Assembly (NCBI GenBank): GCA_009760855.2
Contig: WPIO01000144.1
Coordinates: forward strand, 62,001-126,000
From: Cristatella mucedo
Taxonomy: Eukaryota > Bryozoa > Phylactolaemata > Cristatellidae
DNA: 64,000 bases
Direction: 5' to 3'
Numbering within the stretch: the first letter of the stretch is position 1; the number at the start of each line of letters is the position of its first letter. The notes below the pieces were generated by a model. The model searched no databases. It was not told the DNA's origin and saw only the letters and a program-made list of their open reading frames with translations. The translations under genes and the position numbers were made by a program. Shown piece by piece: positions 47,750-57,898 of the stretch.

Positions 47750-47945
47750 CATTAGTCTTTTTTCAACCCAACCATCTCCTCCTCCAGTGGACAGCATCGT
47801 TACCCATTTTTTCATTCTGCCGCAGTGATATCCTATTTAGTGCCAGGCACTATTTGAATATACCTGGCTGCTTTATCTACATATGCCGAGTTTCACTTCT
47901 GCAGGTTCATTCTCACTCACACGAGCAACCTAATTTATATAGCAG
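47750..47945 (+). repeat. Diverged duplicate of the Ala-rich exon's 5' boundary
   Basis: This segment matches 48950-49145 by eye, including the intronic stretch (AGTGATATCCTATTTAGTGCC versus AGTGATAACCCTTTTAGTGCT in 20-base windows), the acceptor cacttctgcag, and the first exon codons (GTTCATTCTCACT). The exon-like frame reaches TAA after a few codons, so the duplicate exon is dead. Confidence 0.7.
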
Positions 47946-49128
47946 GAGAAACGCTTTCATCGTTTCACAGCCGCGTATCACAGCAGCTTGCACTGATCTA
48001 TTTAATGTAAAGAAGTTATTAAGCACTGCGGAGGGCCCACCTCCTATGAAGTGATTTGCACTATTATTAATATATATACTGATGCTGGGTGCTAAACGTC
48101 CATTTGGAGCATAGTGTACTGTAATTGATGCTGTATTCTTCTGTATGCTCTGTCGAATGTCATTTGCTGCTACCAGGTTCGGCTTCACCGATTCGGGTAG
48201 AGCAAGATTTTTTTTATTAGAAGTGTAGGTATATATTTGAGCTTATATGAATTTTCTTTAGAGCTTTGCATGTGCGTAGATGCTGAATAACTTCCAACAA
48301 AATTGCTCGCAGAATTAGAATCTAATCTAATGTCTTAATATGAGTTTCCATTGACTGCAAATGTAGGTACGAACTGGTAGATTATGTACCGCTTTACATT
48401 TGACCCATCCATGACTGTACTGCTTACATTTAGCTAGGTGTGCAAGGTGCAGCACAACTTATTGCCTTGACAACAGGCAATGAGCTCATAGCCTGAACTC
48501 GCAAATGTAATTTTTTATTTCGCTTCGTATGTAGGATCAACAAAAGGCCAATGCCCTCTTTCACGGCCCCCATATTCCACTTTCTAATAGGTACCATTTG
48601 CCATTCAAAATACTCAATATACGTGCTCAACCTGATGGCTCAGTCATCACTAGAAAAATGATGGCCTGAAGTTGTTCCCCTCCCCCTGCCTGCCCCTCCC
48701 ATCTGAGGCAATTTATGCCAGAGGTCGTGCTAGCATAAAGCACTAGTAGCGACAGATGTCTTTATTTCCCCAAGCATTGACGTAGCTGACTGGCCTCTCC
48801 TCTTGGTTGGCCAATATAAATGTCACAACGCTCTGCTGCTTCTTAGGACTCTTCAACGTTCTGATTCAGCTTTTTGGAAAGCAAACGCTCCCAAGATTTG
48901 TAGCCCTGCTAACAGTGGGCAAGTGAACGAGATTAGGGGGATCTTGCCACTGGTTTTAATAGTCTTTGTTTTCAACCCTGCCATCCTCCTCAATGGACAA
49001 CACCCTCTGCCATGTTTCGTTCGGATGCAGTGATAACCCTTTTAGTGCTAGGCATCATTTAAGCAAGCCTGACGGTTGGTTGCTTTATATGCCTATATAA
49101 ATTTATATGCCCGGTTGCACTTCTTCAG

Positions 49129-49422
49129 GTTCATCCTCACGAGCTGAGAGCGAAGTTTTTCTTGGGCAGCTTCTGCCGTTCACTGCTACCGCTGCTGCGA
49201 CTTCCATGGCCGAGGCTTCCTCCAAGCCTGCTGCTTCCACTGGCGTGACACAGAGCAGCAAGGTTGGTGCAGCAGCTGCTGCTGCCTTAATCCAGGCAGC
49301 AGCCTCTGCGACTGCTGCTTCTGCTGCTGGAACGAGACCGACAGAAACCAGGACGTCCACGCGACCACTCGTACCGCTGCACGACATCATTTTCAATGGC
49401 CTGCAGGACGTTGCCGATCCTG
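49129..49422 (+). CDS. IAP exon 6: Ala/Ser/Thr-rich linker
   Basis: The 294-nt exon (acceptor cacttcttcag; phase 1 in, phase 1 out at CCTG|GTAAAC) reads GSSSRAESEVFLGQLLPF, then an Ala-rich tract including KVGAAAAAALIQAAASATAA, and ends PLVPLHDIIFNGLQDVADP. It is a low-complexity spacer between UBA and RING with no recognised domain. The GC-rich third positions contrast with the AT-rich surroundings. Residues 233-330 of the assembled protein. It can be skipped without frame change because both ends are phase 1. Confidence 0.75.
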
Positions 49423-49794
49423 GTAAACCTGCGAGTGATGCCACCCTTCACTCGCTCGACCGTTCGTGCCGAGCTCGTGTCCATTTGAGCCTGTTCGATA
49501 GATCTGTGCCACGCAGCCTTGCTTGATTCTCGACCATGGCTTCCTCTGCCGGTAAGAGGAGAGAATTTTAGACCTGTACTGCTAACTACCGGTACTGTCC
49601 AGTATCTTTGCTCCATTCGAATTTGATTTCCGGACGTTTCACTAATAGAGCAGCCAAGGCTATCAATAACCTGACCCTAATTAAGTGCAGCACAGTTTGC
49701 TATAGGCCGAGAGGATCATTGAGGTGATTGCTGATCGTAATGGTGCAGCTACATCGTAGCCAAATAATAACTACACCTGTGCTGTATGTTAGGT

Positions 49795-49960
49795 TATTTG
49801 TTGATTTGATTCAGTGGTTAATGTGCTTGCCTTGGTCAGGGTTCATGTAATTCTTGATGGCCGAGATGGAGGGCTCAAGCCATGTGGCATATTTGAAGCA
49901 CCTGAATAGTAATTAGGTTTTCTTCGGGCTCTATAAAAATATTAATGTATTATATTTCTT
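49795..49960 (+). mobile_element. SINE-A copy, decayed
   Basis: TTTGATTCAGTGGTTAATGTG (head), GGGCTCAAGCCATGTGGCAT (B-box region), TTTGAAGCACCTGAATAGTA and TTCTTCGGGCTCTATAAAAA (hairpin). Lies in the intron before the RING exon. Confidence 0.75.
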
Positions 49961-50184
49961 TATGGTAGTTTTTTATATACCATGCATTGTTCCGGCGTAT
50001 TGCAGTAAATAATAAATATCGTATTTTAACATTAAGGGTCCGGCTGCCATACTTTCGTACTTTACTGCAGATCTTCGGGAGCTGCAATATTATCATTTCA
50101 GACAGCTCATTTGGCCTACAATACATGAACGTGAGCCGTACTAGTACTAATAAGTCAGAAATGTTATCGACTTCTTTTTCTCAG

Positions 50185-50378
50185 AACTTTGCCTCATTGA
50201 AGAAAACCAGCAAATGCGGAAGCATCTGGAGTGCAAGAAATGCAGTCAGCGGCAGGTCGAGATCGCTCTTCTACCATGTGGTCATTTTGTTTCTTGTCTT
50301 GAGTGTGTAGCATCTCTGAGAACCTTTCCAAACTGTGACACCGAAGTTAAATGTACCATGCGAACATATATTGTCTAG
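50185..50378 (+). CDS. IAP exon 7: C-terminal RING with an altered zinc ligand
   Basis: The exon (acceptor cttctttttctcag, phase 1) reads ELCLIEENQQMRKHLECKKC, then SQRQVEIALLPCGHFVSCLEC, VASLRTFPNCDTEV and MRTYIV, with stop at 50376-50378. It is the C-terminal RING of IAPs, which gives E3 ubiquitin-ligase activity. Spacing C-2-C-11-C-1-H-3-C-2-C is canonical (C347, C350, C362, H364, C368, C371), and the final Cys (C381) is present. The seventh ligand, normally the first Cys of CPxC, is Phe (TTT at 50325-50327; residue 378). The hydrophobic C-terminal tail typical of IAP RING dimers (VRTFL-like) is kept as MRTYIV. Loss of one ligand may weaken or abolish E2-dependent activity; a single G-to-T change or a base error would explain it. 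Confidence 0.9.
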
Positions 50379-50639
50379 GAAATAGTCTTTATCAGCAAAC
50401 AGCTGTAGGGAAATTTCAGTTTACTAATTTAAGAGTCAAAAACAATTTAGAGAAACCTAATTGAAAATTCTTTTAAATTTGGTTGAAGAAATAACACTCT
50501 AATTTTTAGTTCGTTTAAAACCAGACCTGAGTCGAATATACGTGCGTTTCCTGTGCTGTCAGCCGTGAAAGTTAATTTGGCAAAAGAAAGTCATTGAAGA
50601 CTGTACATGTGACCGTATTGCTGACCTAGTCTGTGGTCA

Positions 50640-51390
50640 CAGTGGCTTATTGATTGGCAGACCAGATAAATATATTTCATTCGAGACGATTATGTACAGT
50701 AGCCCTGTCGGCTTGGACGGAGCAGGCGCTCGACGTAGACGCTGCAGGCAGAGCGGGCAAGGGAAGCCCACTACCACAACAAAGTCGCTGGCAAGCAGGG
50801 CTGTGCCGCCCTGCCACCTCACGAAGCATGGACTTGCCCCTCCCCCTTTGTTGGGTTCCGCCGAAATGTGTGGCTGCACAACTAGCGACTGAGAGTTCGT
50901 GCTTGGCAGTTAAACGACCAGCTGAGCATCGCCCGAGACTGCTGCCACACGGCCATGCAGATCACCAAACTGGCACCAAACGGCAACGGATCCGTTGACC
51001 ACATCGCTCTCGCAGTTTCCGAATGAGCTTGAGGTAGCCAACTCGGAGCGCCGTGAGCATCCTCTCGTTAGCCGGGTGCCAGGTTCCATGGACCCCGAGA
51101 CGAAGGCGAACTGTACAACCTCACAACCTACACAACTCGTCTGCCAGCTCCTTATAATTGGCGACCTTCGTTAAGGCCTCCCTGTCCCTGTCGTTCACGT
51201 CGTAATTGAACGGGACCACCGAGTTGCAAAACGCTGCACAACGTCCAGTGTCTACGACCAGATCAGGTCGGCGGCGCGCTATCTGGTCGAGCTCCTGATG
51301 ACGACTGATCTGGGCTTGCCACTGGAGTAATGATGGTAGAGTGTCTACCAGGCGCTCGACGATGGTGCTCCCTGGTGGAATCATCACTTT
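50640..51390 (-). pseudogene. Retroelement pol C-terminal fragment
   Basis: The minus frame 51387-51121 encodes LLQWQAQISRHQELDQIARR, RPDLVVDTGRCAAFCNSVVPF and REALTKVANYKELADELCRL. The pattern RPDxVV...VxDxAVPxDxxV...K..KY.dL..EL is the C-terminal domain seen after RT in several non-LTR retroelement proteins. A frame-shifted continuation toward 50950 (VHGTWHPANERMLTAL, then YLKLIRKLRERC) fits the helical tail of the same domain. GC content is distinctly higher than the flanks. No RT core was found. Confidence 0.55.
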
Positions 51391-51664
51391 GCAGAAACTC
51401 GGGACGTGCGGCAGCGTCTCGTCCTCTGAGTTGTCTTCCTCAAACCACCCTTTGCCTAAAGCAGGCTAATGCATCTGATTCCACCTCCGGCAGACGGCAG
51501 CACATCGAAGGAGGTCAAGGCGGGCTCTAAAAAAACTATAAGCATCAAGACGAAAACGATATGCCAAAGCCAGCCACTCTTGTTCTGGCTGTTTGTAATA
51601 TGTTTAATTTTTGTGAGTTCTGACATAATCTGCAGTGATTACATAAAAAAATATATATTTTAGC

Positions 51665-51790
51665 TGATTCGACGGCCTCATTCTTATATCGGCAGAAGAG
51701 CCTTCACGGCTGCTTGCAACCGGTAATGAAGAATCAATCACTGCAAGACTCATACCCACAACCCGGTTCGTGATGAGGGAGCATCTTATC
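51665..51790 (-). mobile_element. SINE-B fragment
   Basis: GGCAGAAGAGCCTTCACGGC and CCCACAACCCGGTTCGTGA correspond, in reverse complement, to the SINE-B body and the B-box region. The head is missing. Confidence 0.55.
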
Positions 51791-52329
51791 CCTGGGCTAA
51801 GACCATACGTAATTAAGCAACACTATCAGAAAGGTGAACAAAGCCTACTCACCACGTTTTATAATTGTGATGCACAATTTACTGATAAATTCTGACTAGA
51901 AGATATATAGTGGGAAGGCTACCTGTGCAAGCAGTGTATCGCCCCTGCTAATTTTCACAAGTCGCTCATAACTGTACCATAAATTAAACAAAGGACACAA
52001 CATTATTGAACCGCCTGAGACTGGTGTTTACGGACTCGTGGATTTACTCACATTCCAATGTGTATAGGGTGACGCTATTACTTCAAACTGAGACTTGTGT
52101 CTCTCACCCAAGTTGGATGTTTTGTTTTCACTTAAGGTACTGGTGCCCTTCCCATAACCAGCCTAGCGCCCCAAAAGAACTAAAGCTCAAATCAAGCGCT
52201 AAACGAATCGCTGAAAGAGCAGCATCAACCGTAAGTCAAGGAGAAGCAAGCGAACAATCTTGCCCAAGGAAGCATCCAAATGCACCCAAGTTAATGTAAA
52301 GTATATCCCAATCAAAAAAGACAACTAGT

Positions 52330-53530
52330 CCTTTGGACCCTATTCCCATTGATCGGCTCGTACGATGCATTGATCTGCTGCTGCCATGCATAACTAACAT
52401 CATTATTATGTCATTAGCCTCAGGTCATGTTCCAGCGCCTTTCAAAACGACTGTAGTCAGACCACTACTCGAGAAAGCAACACTGAACCAAGAGAACTTG
52501 AGCAACTTCCGGTCAGTCTCCCTCCTACCGTTCCTATCAAAGAAACTGGAACGAGTCGTGGCAGACCAGCTAAACTCATACGTTAAAACTTAAAAACTTG
52601 CTAAAACGCTCCAGTCTGGCTTTAGGGCTAATCACTCCACAGAGTCAGCATTGCTTCGCGTGTTTATAGATCTACTTAAGAATGTAGAGTGTTTTCCGAT
52701 TGTTTTTCTCGATCTTTAGGTAGCTTTTGATACTATCGATCACCAAGTGCTTGAGTGCCTCTCATCTCGTTAAGGCATCACTGGCACTGCATTGCAATGG
52801 TTCTGGTCCTACCTCAGTGGGTGACTCCAGATTATTGATGTGAATGAACAAAGATCACCCGAGGAAACTCTTGAAACGTGGTATACCACATGGCTCTGTT
52901 CTTGGTTCTTTTCCTTTCATGATTTATACTCTCCCTCTTGCCAACGTGATTTCCAAGCACAATCCAGGCTTGCACTTCTATGCGGATGACACTCAGTTGT
53001 ATCTTTGCTTTGATCCCTCCAGCGTGTTGAATTCTCTCAACTCTCTTGCCACCTGTATTGATGACATCCATGCATGGAAGGCAGCAAATTTCCCTAAATT
53101 GAATGATGATAAAACTAACTTACTAGTTATGGGCAAACCAAGTGTGACTCAGAAGTTAGAAAGGCTAACACTCAAAACTGGCTCTGCCAGCATATCTCCT
53201 GTTGAATCAGCTTGAAATCCAAGTGTTCAAAAAGAATTTTTCATTAGATGACCACATCAGCTCCACAATCAAATCTGCTTGCTTTCAGCTTCCTAACATT
53301 GCTCAAATCCGGGCTTGTTTAGACAGGGATGCCACATCTAAGTTGGTCCATGCGTTACTGACAACCCGTCTTGACTTCTGTCACTCACTCCTTGCTGGTC
53401 TACCTACCGTGCACTAAGGCATTTATAGCTTCTGCAAAACTCTGAAGCTAGGTTTGTCTGTCATGAGCGTCGCTGTTCCCACATGCGACCACTTCTCGTT
53501 GACGTGCACTGGCTCCTAGTCAAGAAAAGA
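52330..53530 (+). pseudogene. LINE-1 reverse transcriptase, plus strand, decayed
   Basis: Plus-strand frames in order: DPIPIDRLVRCIDLLLPCIT, SLASGHVPAPFKTTVVRPLL and NFRSVSLLPFLSKKLERVVA (RT fingers, 52333-52593); then PHGSVLGS and [18 protein letters not shown] (52844-53215) with an intact YADD; then FKKNFSLDDHISSTIKSA and SKLVHALLTTRLDFCHSLLA (53202-53417) and VDVHWLLVKKRI (to about 53530). Several stops and frame shifts interrupt it (for example after SYVKT at 52593), so it is inactive, though it keeps the RT active-site motif. Both ends are truncated. Confidence 0.88.
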
Positions 53531-53799
53531 ATTAACTTGTTCTTGTGAAAAACTTGTGCTTGAAACTGTGCATGATGGTGTAGCAATACTCAATTCGTAA
53601 ATAGAGCTTCGTGGTTTGATAATCTGATTATTTTTGCGAAAAATCTGCTTAAACCAGAGCCCTGCTAGAATTGAATCGTACTGGGTGTGCAGGTGTAGCA
53701 TTCAACTGTTCCGCACCGTTCAGGGAAGGAAGAGAATCTCGTCGACTCGAGATTCACCTGAACCGTCGCTGAATTATTGGCTCTCGCGGCCAATAGGTC

Positions 53800-54330
53800 C
53801 CTCGTTAATATATCGTAGTGTACGTCAATTAGCTACTCCACAAAGCCAGAAAGACTGAGTAAGTATTTCGCAGGAGAGCTTTCTGCAGCGCAATCACAGC
53901 CTGAGTGGCTTTCCGTACGCATTCGGTAGCCATCAGATGTCATCCTGCGCAACCACAACATAGTGAGAAACATGGCTGACCCAGGAGAGGAGTTGAGGTA
54001 GTGAGTAGCATGGAAGTAGTTGCTCAGGAACGCTGTAAAGGATATGCAATAGTCGGCAGCAGGACAATAGAGAGTTGTCGTTCCGTAAGAATCGCGGGAG
54101 CGACTTCCACAGTCTAGGACGTGCAGAGCTAAAGCTTCGGTCGCCAATGCTCTTTAAGCGGTGAAATGAAACACTTAATTCATTGCCCATGCAGGACCTG
54201 AACGCAAGAGGAGGCTGAAACTGTTGCAGCCTTTCTGCTACGTACGGAGGAGCCAAGCCGTGGCTCAGGGCCTTGTGGGTCAGCGTAAGAACTTTGCTCT
54301 GTATCCATTTATTAACCGGCCGCCATCCAT
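53800..54330 (-). mobile_element. LINE-2 copy, 3' part (separated by a SINE)
   Basis: The minus strand encodes GYGWRPVNKWIQSKVLTLTH and HGLAPPYVAERLQQFQPP, then the RPRLWKSLPRFLRN end, matching the better LINE-2 copy at 59665-61035 (QRIQSKVFMLTHKVRDGLAP). The 3' terminal words (GGCTTTCCGTACGCATTCGGT) also recur at 57860-57898 and 59762. The 5' continuation is at 54535-54830, beyond an inserted SINE-B. Confidence 0.8.
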
Positions 54331-54339
54331 AACCTGGTG

Positions 54340-54534
54340 AGCCGTGATGGCACACCGGATAAGGCGGTTGATTTCATGACCTCGGTCCCGAGGCCGTGGG
54401 TTCGATTCCTGTGGTATGCGATCCTTTATCGCCACTGCAAGCGGCGAGATAGCCATGAGGCTCTTCTGTCGCTATACAAAAAAGAGGCTGTTTAAGCAGC
54501 TAGGATTTATTTTTATTTTATTTATTTAGCTCTT
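54340..54534 (+). mobile_element. SINE-B copy inserted into LINE-2
   Basis: Complete structure: GTGAGCCGTGATGGCACACC, GGTTGATTTCATGACCTCGG, GTGGGTTCGATTCCTGTGG (consensus B box), GAGGCTCTTCTGTCGCTATA and an AT-rich tail (TTTATTTATTTA). The LINE-2 sequence on either side is collinear with the uninterrupted copy near 60170-60190, which defines the insertion point. Confidence 0.9.
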
Positions 54535-54830
54535 TTAGCAAAAGATAGGCATGGGCAAACTTACGTGATTTGCGAACTAGCCTTGCAGCAGTATCCAAGC
54601 CAGCGGCTGCAATGGCTCTTTTCGGTATCCCAGCCAATAAGAGTTACAATAATCTCGCCGAGGCAGAACTAAGCTACTTGAATTTTTTGCAAGCCACCGC
54701 GGAAGACAGTTCCTATTCTTCGATATGGATCGGATGTGATGTCTCGCTGTGGACGAAATCTTCGTAACAAAGCTTTCAAAATTTAGGTAGCTGTCGAAGA
54801 CGGGACACCTAAATTGCGAGCACACGATGA
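54535..54830 (-). mobile_element. LINE-2 copy, 5' continuation
   Basis: The minus frame 54825-54577 reads TKISSTARHHIRSISKNRNC, LPRWLAKNSSSLVLPRRDYC and NSYWLGYRKEPLQPL, the same domain as QKTASTASHHVRSLSKIRSC and LVLSRLDYCNSLLAGLPKKA in the copy at 60172-60453. Decayed. Confidence 0.8.
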
Positions 54831-56354
54831 TGGCTGCTATACTCGCACAAAACTAGAACCAGAACAAACTCGCCAAGTTTCGAAGGCAAACGAATAGTTC
54901 TCTTCCTAGTGCCGGCTCAAAACGGCAATGCAGCTTCCTTCCGGAGGCACGCCCATCCCTGGACGTGATTGGTGGGTGGGCAGGTGCTGGAGCACACTCC
55001 GAAAGTGCCTGCAGCAACTCAGACCGCAGCGTCAACGTCCTAAGAGTGCAACACCCGCTGTAGAAATGCCCAAACACTCCCGGGCCGAAATATCTAGAGC
55101 AGACACGTCCCGAGCTACTAAAACGGTTTCGAGCTAAACCAGCAATACTGTGGTGGATATGCATTATTAGCGGTTCGTGAATAGCAATAGTGACTAGGAA
55201 CTGATCGTGGGACAAATTATGCCCGAGGCCGCTTAACAGTCTACCCAATGGAATAGGCAGTCAGTTGTGCTTCAGGAGTTAGCGCATCGGGATATTCGAG
55301 GCTGATTCGAGTTCTGTGCTTTCTCCTGCCTCTTTCTGCGGTGGCGCAATCCTACCACGTGCCAGCTGACTAGGACGACCGAAGCCGGCCAGCACGGAAT
55401 GGCCAACTGTAGGGGTGATAAGACAGAAAAAGCGACCTTTATTTAACCTGAGCTTTATCAGGTAAGGAGCTGACAGCGACAGAGCAACGGCCAAGCCAGC
55501 TGGCGACTCGATCGTATACATGAGATTGACATCGCGAACATGAGTCACATCCGGGGCGGGTTGCTTCACTGAGTGTGAGCGCATGTATATGTGTGGCGTG
55601 GCAGCTGGCCAAAGCCACGGCGATATCCGTTTCGTCAGCACAGTCAGGTGAGGAGCTGACTAGGCGCGTGACTCAGAGCGGCGTCCTGTCGATGATGTGA
55701 ACATAGGGCTTCAACGCGTGACTAGACCAGCTGTCAGCTTTCGCCCTCTGACGCTTCCTCTGAAATACGATCAACGCAGGCTGGCTCGCTCGCTCTCGGA
55801 CGGCTAGCAGCCACTCTTTCCGGCGCCAGCTTCCGCAATTCGCTCTGCTTTGCCTAGAGCCATGCTGAAGCTTCAAACCGAGGCTGCCAGCGTGACCACG
55901 CCTCCCCGTCTGTCTGATTTAGCTAACGGGCCTGCAAGTTCGGTCGCATTTGGCTGGCGGCGCGTTCCCGAGAAAGTGGACTTCGTAGCACCTCGAGTAG
56001 AGTGGGAGTCGGGCGACAAACGATCAGTCGCTGTTGCATTGCTGAAACTGGCTGTTAATATTTCTTAATAACGCGAACACTGGATGCCTTGAACTTTGGC
56101 AGGTGCACTCTAAAGCTAGCGCCTCGACGAATGCAGCCATTATGCAAGCTTCACTCGGCCGTTTTGCAGGCAATTGCAGCGCCGGCCCAGGGCAGCCGTA
56201 CTGCGGTTTCCCTTGAGGCTCTACAGAGACTCGGTCAATTTTCCGAAAGCGCCCCGTCGGAGCAGGGGCGAGAAATTCCATTGGTGCAACCTGCACACAG
56301 TTTATTTCGATACGCCTTAGCTGAGCTTTGGGAACCCAAGTCATATTAGGTAAT
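54831..56354. other. GC-rich unassigned DNA with coding-like frames
   Basis: GC and CpG content rise noticeably. The plus frame 55862-56068 (MLKLQTEAASVTTPPRLSDL, then VPEKVDFVAPRVEWESGDKR) and plus frame 56089-56349 (AVLQAIAAPAQGSRTAVSLE, then HSLFRYALAELWEPKSY) look protein-like, but no family is recognised and no splice model joins them convincingly. The region could be a CpG-rich promoter or exon area, or an old GC-rich repeat. Minus frames here show nothing recognisable. Confidence 0.3.
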
Positions 56355-56500
56355 TAAGTAATTAATTTGTATAGCGCCCCAAGAGAACTTCATCACTAAT
56401 CAGGCGCTTCACACTGGCCTCGGGGCTCGAGCCCACGACCTCACCCAGGCTTCGATCGAGGCGATCACCTTAACCGTCAGACCAAACCAGCTCGTCATAT
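56355..56500 (-). mobile_element. SINE-A copy (tRNA-derived)
   Basis: Reverse complement of the family: TATAGCGCCCCAAGAGAACT, ATCAGGCGCTTCACACTGG, CGGGGCTCGAGCCCACGACC, and CGTCAGACCAAACCAGCTCG at the head. A short (TA)n lies at the head side. Confidence 0.88.
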
Positions 56501-56604
56501 ATATATATACGATAATCAAAGCGACGAGTGTTAAACGTCTGACTCCGTTAAACGTCTGGCTCCGTTTCTCATCCAGTCACTGACAACGTGACGATGATGG
56601 CTAT

Positions 56605-57105
56605 GAGCAGCTTCGCTGCACATAGCCACTGTCTCTAGAGTTACCTGGCTGCCTCACTTTGCATCATCGCTGCACATACCCACTGTCTCTAGAGTTACCT
56701 GGCTGCCTCACTTTGCATCATCGCTGCACATACCCACTGTCTCTAGAGTTACCTGGCTGCCTCACTTTGCATCATCGCTGCACATACCCACTGTCTCTAG
56801 AGTTACCTGGCTGCCTCACTTTGCATCATCGCTGCACATACCCACTGTCTCTAGAGTTACCTGGCTGCCTCACTTTGCATCATCGCTGCACATACCCACT
56901 GTCTCTAGAGTTACCTGGCTGCCTCACTTTGCATCATCGCTGCACATACCCACTGTCTCTAGAGTTACCTGGCTGCCTCACTTTGCATCATCGCTGCACA
57001 TACCCACTGTCTCTAGAGTTACCTGGCTGCCTCACTTTGCATCATCGCTGCACATACCCACTGTCTCTAGAGTTACCTGGCTGCCTCACTTTGCATCATC
57101 GCTGG
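56605..57105 (+). repeat. 54-bp minisatellite, 8 full units plus partial ends
   Basis: The unit starts at ACCTGGCTGCCTCACTTTGC and continues ATCATCGCTGCACATACCCA CTGTCTCTAGAGTT. Eight full units are identical as far as I can read; a variant partial unit precedes (AGCCACTG instead of ACCCACTG) and a partial one follows, ending CATCATCGCTGG. The unit length is a multiple of three, so it creates an 18-residue repeated open frame on the plus strand (56659-57219); nothing suggests that this is translated. Confidence 0.96.
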
Positions 57106-57570
57106 TCGATGTGCAGCGAAATATTTAATGTCTCTCTTTGCGTCCGGGGTACCTTACTCCATGATAATCTGGGTCTTAATAGCCACATATTGAGAAATCG
57201 TTTAACTTTCTGCAAATAGATGCATAAACGGAATAATGACCTTTCAGACAGAGCTTCCCAGCATAAAAGCTTCCAGAGGTAAGATGAAATTTGAATTGGC
57301 AGCATTACCAATATCCGTAGCTCTCCAAAGATGATCGGTGAACAAATAAATTTTGTCTATTCAGCAGTGAACTAAGTGTTGCCAGAAGTGCATCTAAGAA
57401 ATACAGAAAATTGATCCCTAGCAAGTTTCGGCATTTCTACCTAACTGCTAACAACAGAATTTAAAAACAAATTAAAATGATTCTCAGAATCTGTCCTCTG
57501 TATAATAAATCCTAGCTAATGCATTCCGTAGAGTATTATTCCTTTCACTGACTTATTTTTAAATTGAGTT

Positions 57571-57622
<52 letters not shown>
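57571..57622. repeat. (CA)n-(TA)n compound microsatellite
   Basis: About 11 CA units followed by about 15 TA units; it adjoins the 3' end of an antisense SINE-B and may have grown from its tail. Confidence 0.95.
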
Positions 57623-57624
<2 letters not shown>

Positions 57625-57786
57625 TGTAACGGCCTCTTTTGTATAGCGACCGAAGAGCCTTCACGGCTATCACCACGGCTTGCAGCAGCGATAAAGGACC
57701 GCCCATCGCAGGATTTTGGTCCATGACCTCTCGACGGATTTAATGAAAAGCAACCGCTTTACCTAGTGTGCCAAATCGGCTCGCCG
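57623..57786 (-). mobile_element. SINE-B copy
   Basis: Reverse complement of the family: GTAACGGCCTCTTTTGTATA, GCGACCGAAGAGCCTTCACG, a decayed B box (CAGGATTTTGGTCC) and CCTAGTGTGCCAAATCGGCT at the head. Confidence 0.82.
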
Positions 57787-57789
57787 TGT

Positions 57790-57898
57790 AATGTAATGTA
57801 ACGTATCTCCACCTATAACTCCACGAAGCCATAAAAACTATATAGGAGTCACTCATGAGTTTTTTATATCTCACTCACAGCCCAAGCAGCTTTCGGTA
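57790..57898 (-). mobile_element. LINE-2 3' end fragment
   Basis: Aligns by eye with 59665-59775 (GTATCTCCACCTATAACTCC versus GTATCTCCGTCTGTAACTCC, then CATGAGTTTTTTATATCTC and GGCTTTCGGTACGCAT-like words). It stops abruptly where a plus-strand LINE-1 begins. Confidence 0.7.

Noticed and set aside
56605..57105. Possible CRISPR array
   Set aside because: The units are directly adjacent and identical, with no unique spacers; the DNA is eukaryotic.
56659..57219. 186-codon frame with 18-residue repeats
   Set aside because: Produced by the 54-bp minisatellite; no start context, splice signals or homology.
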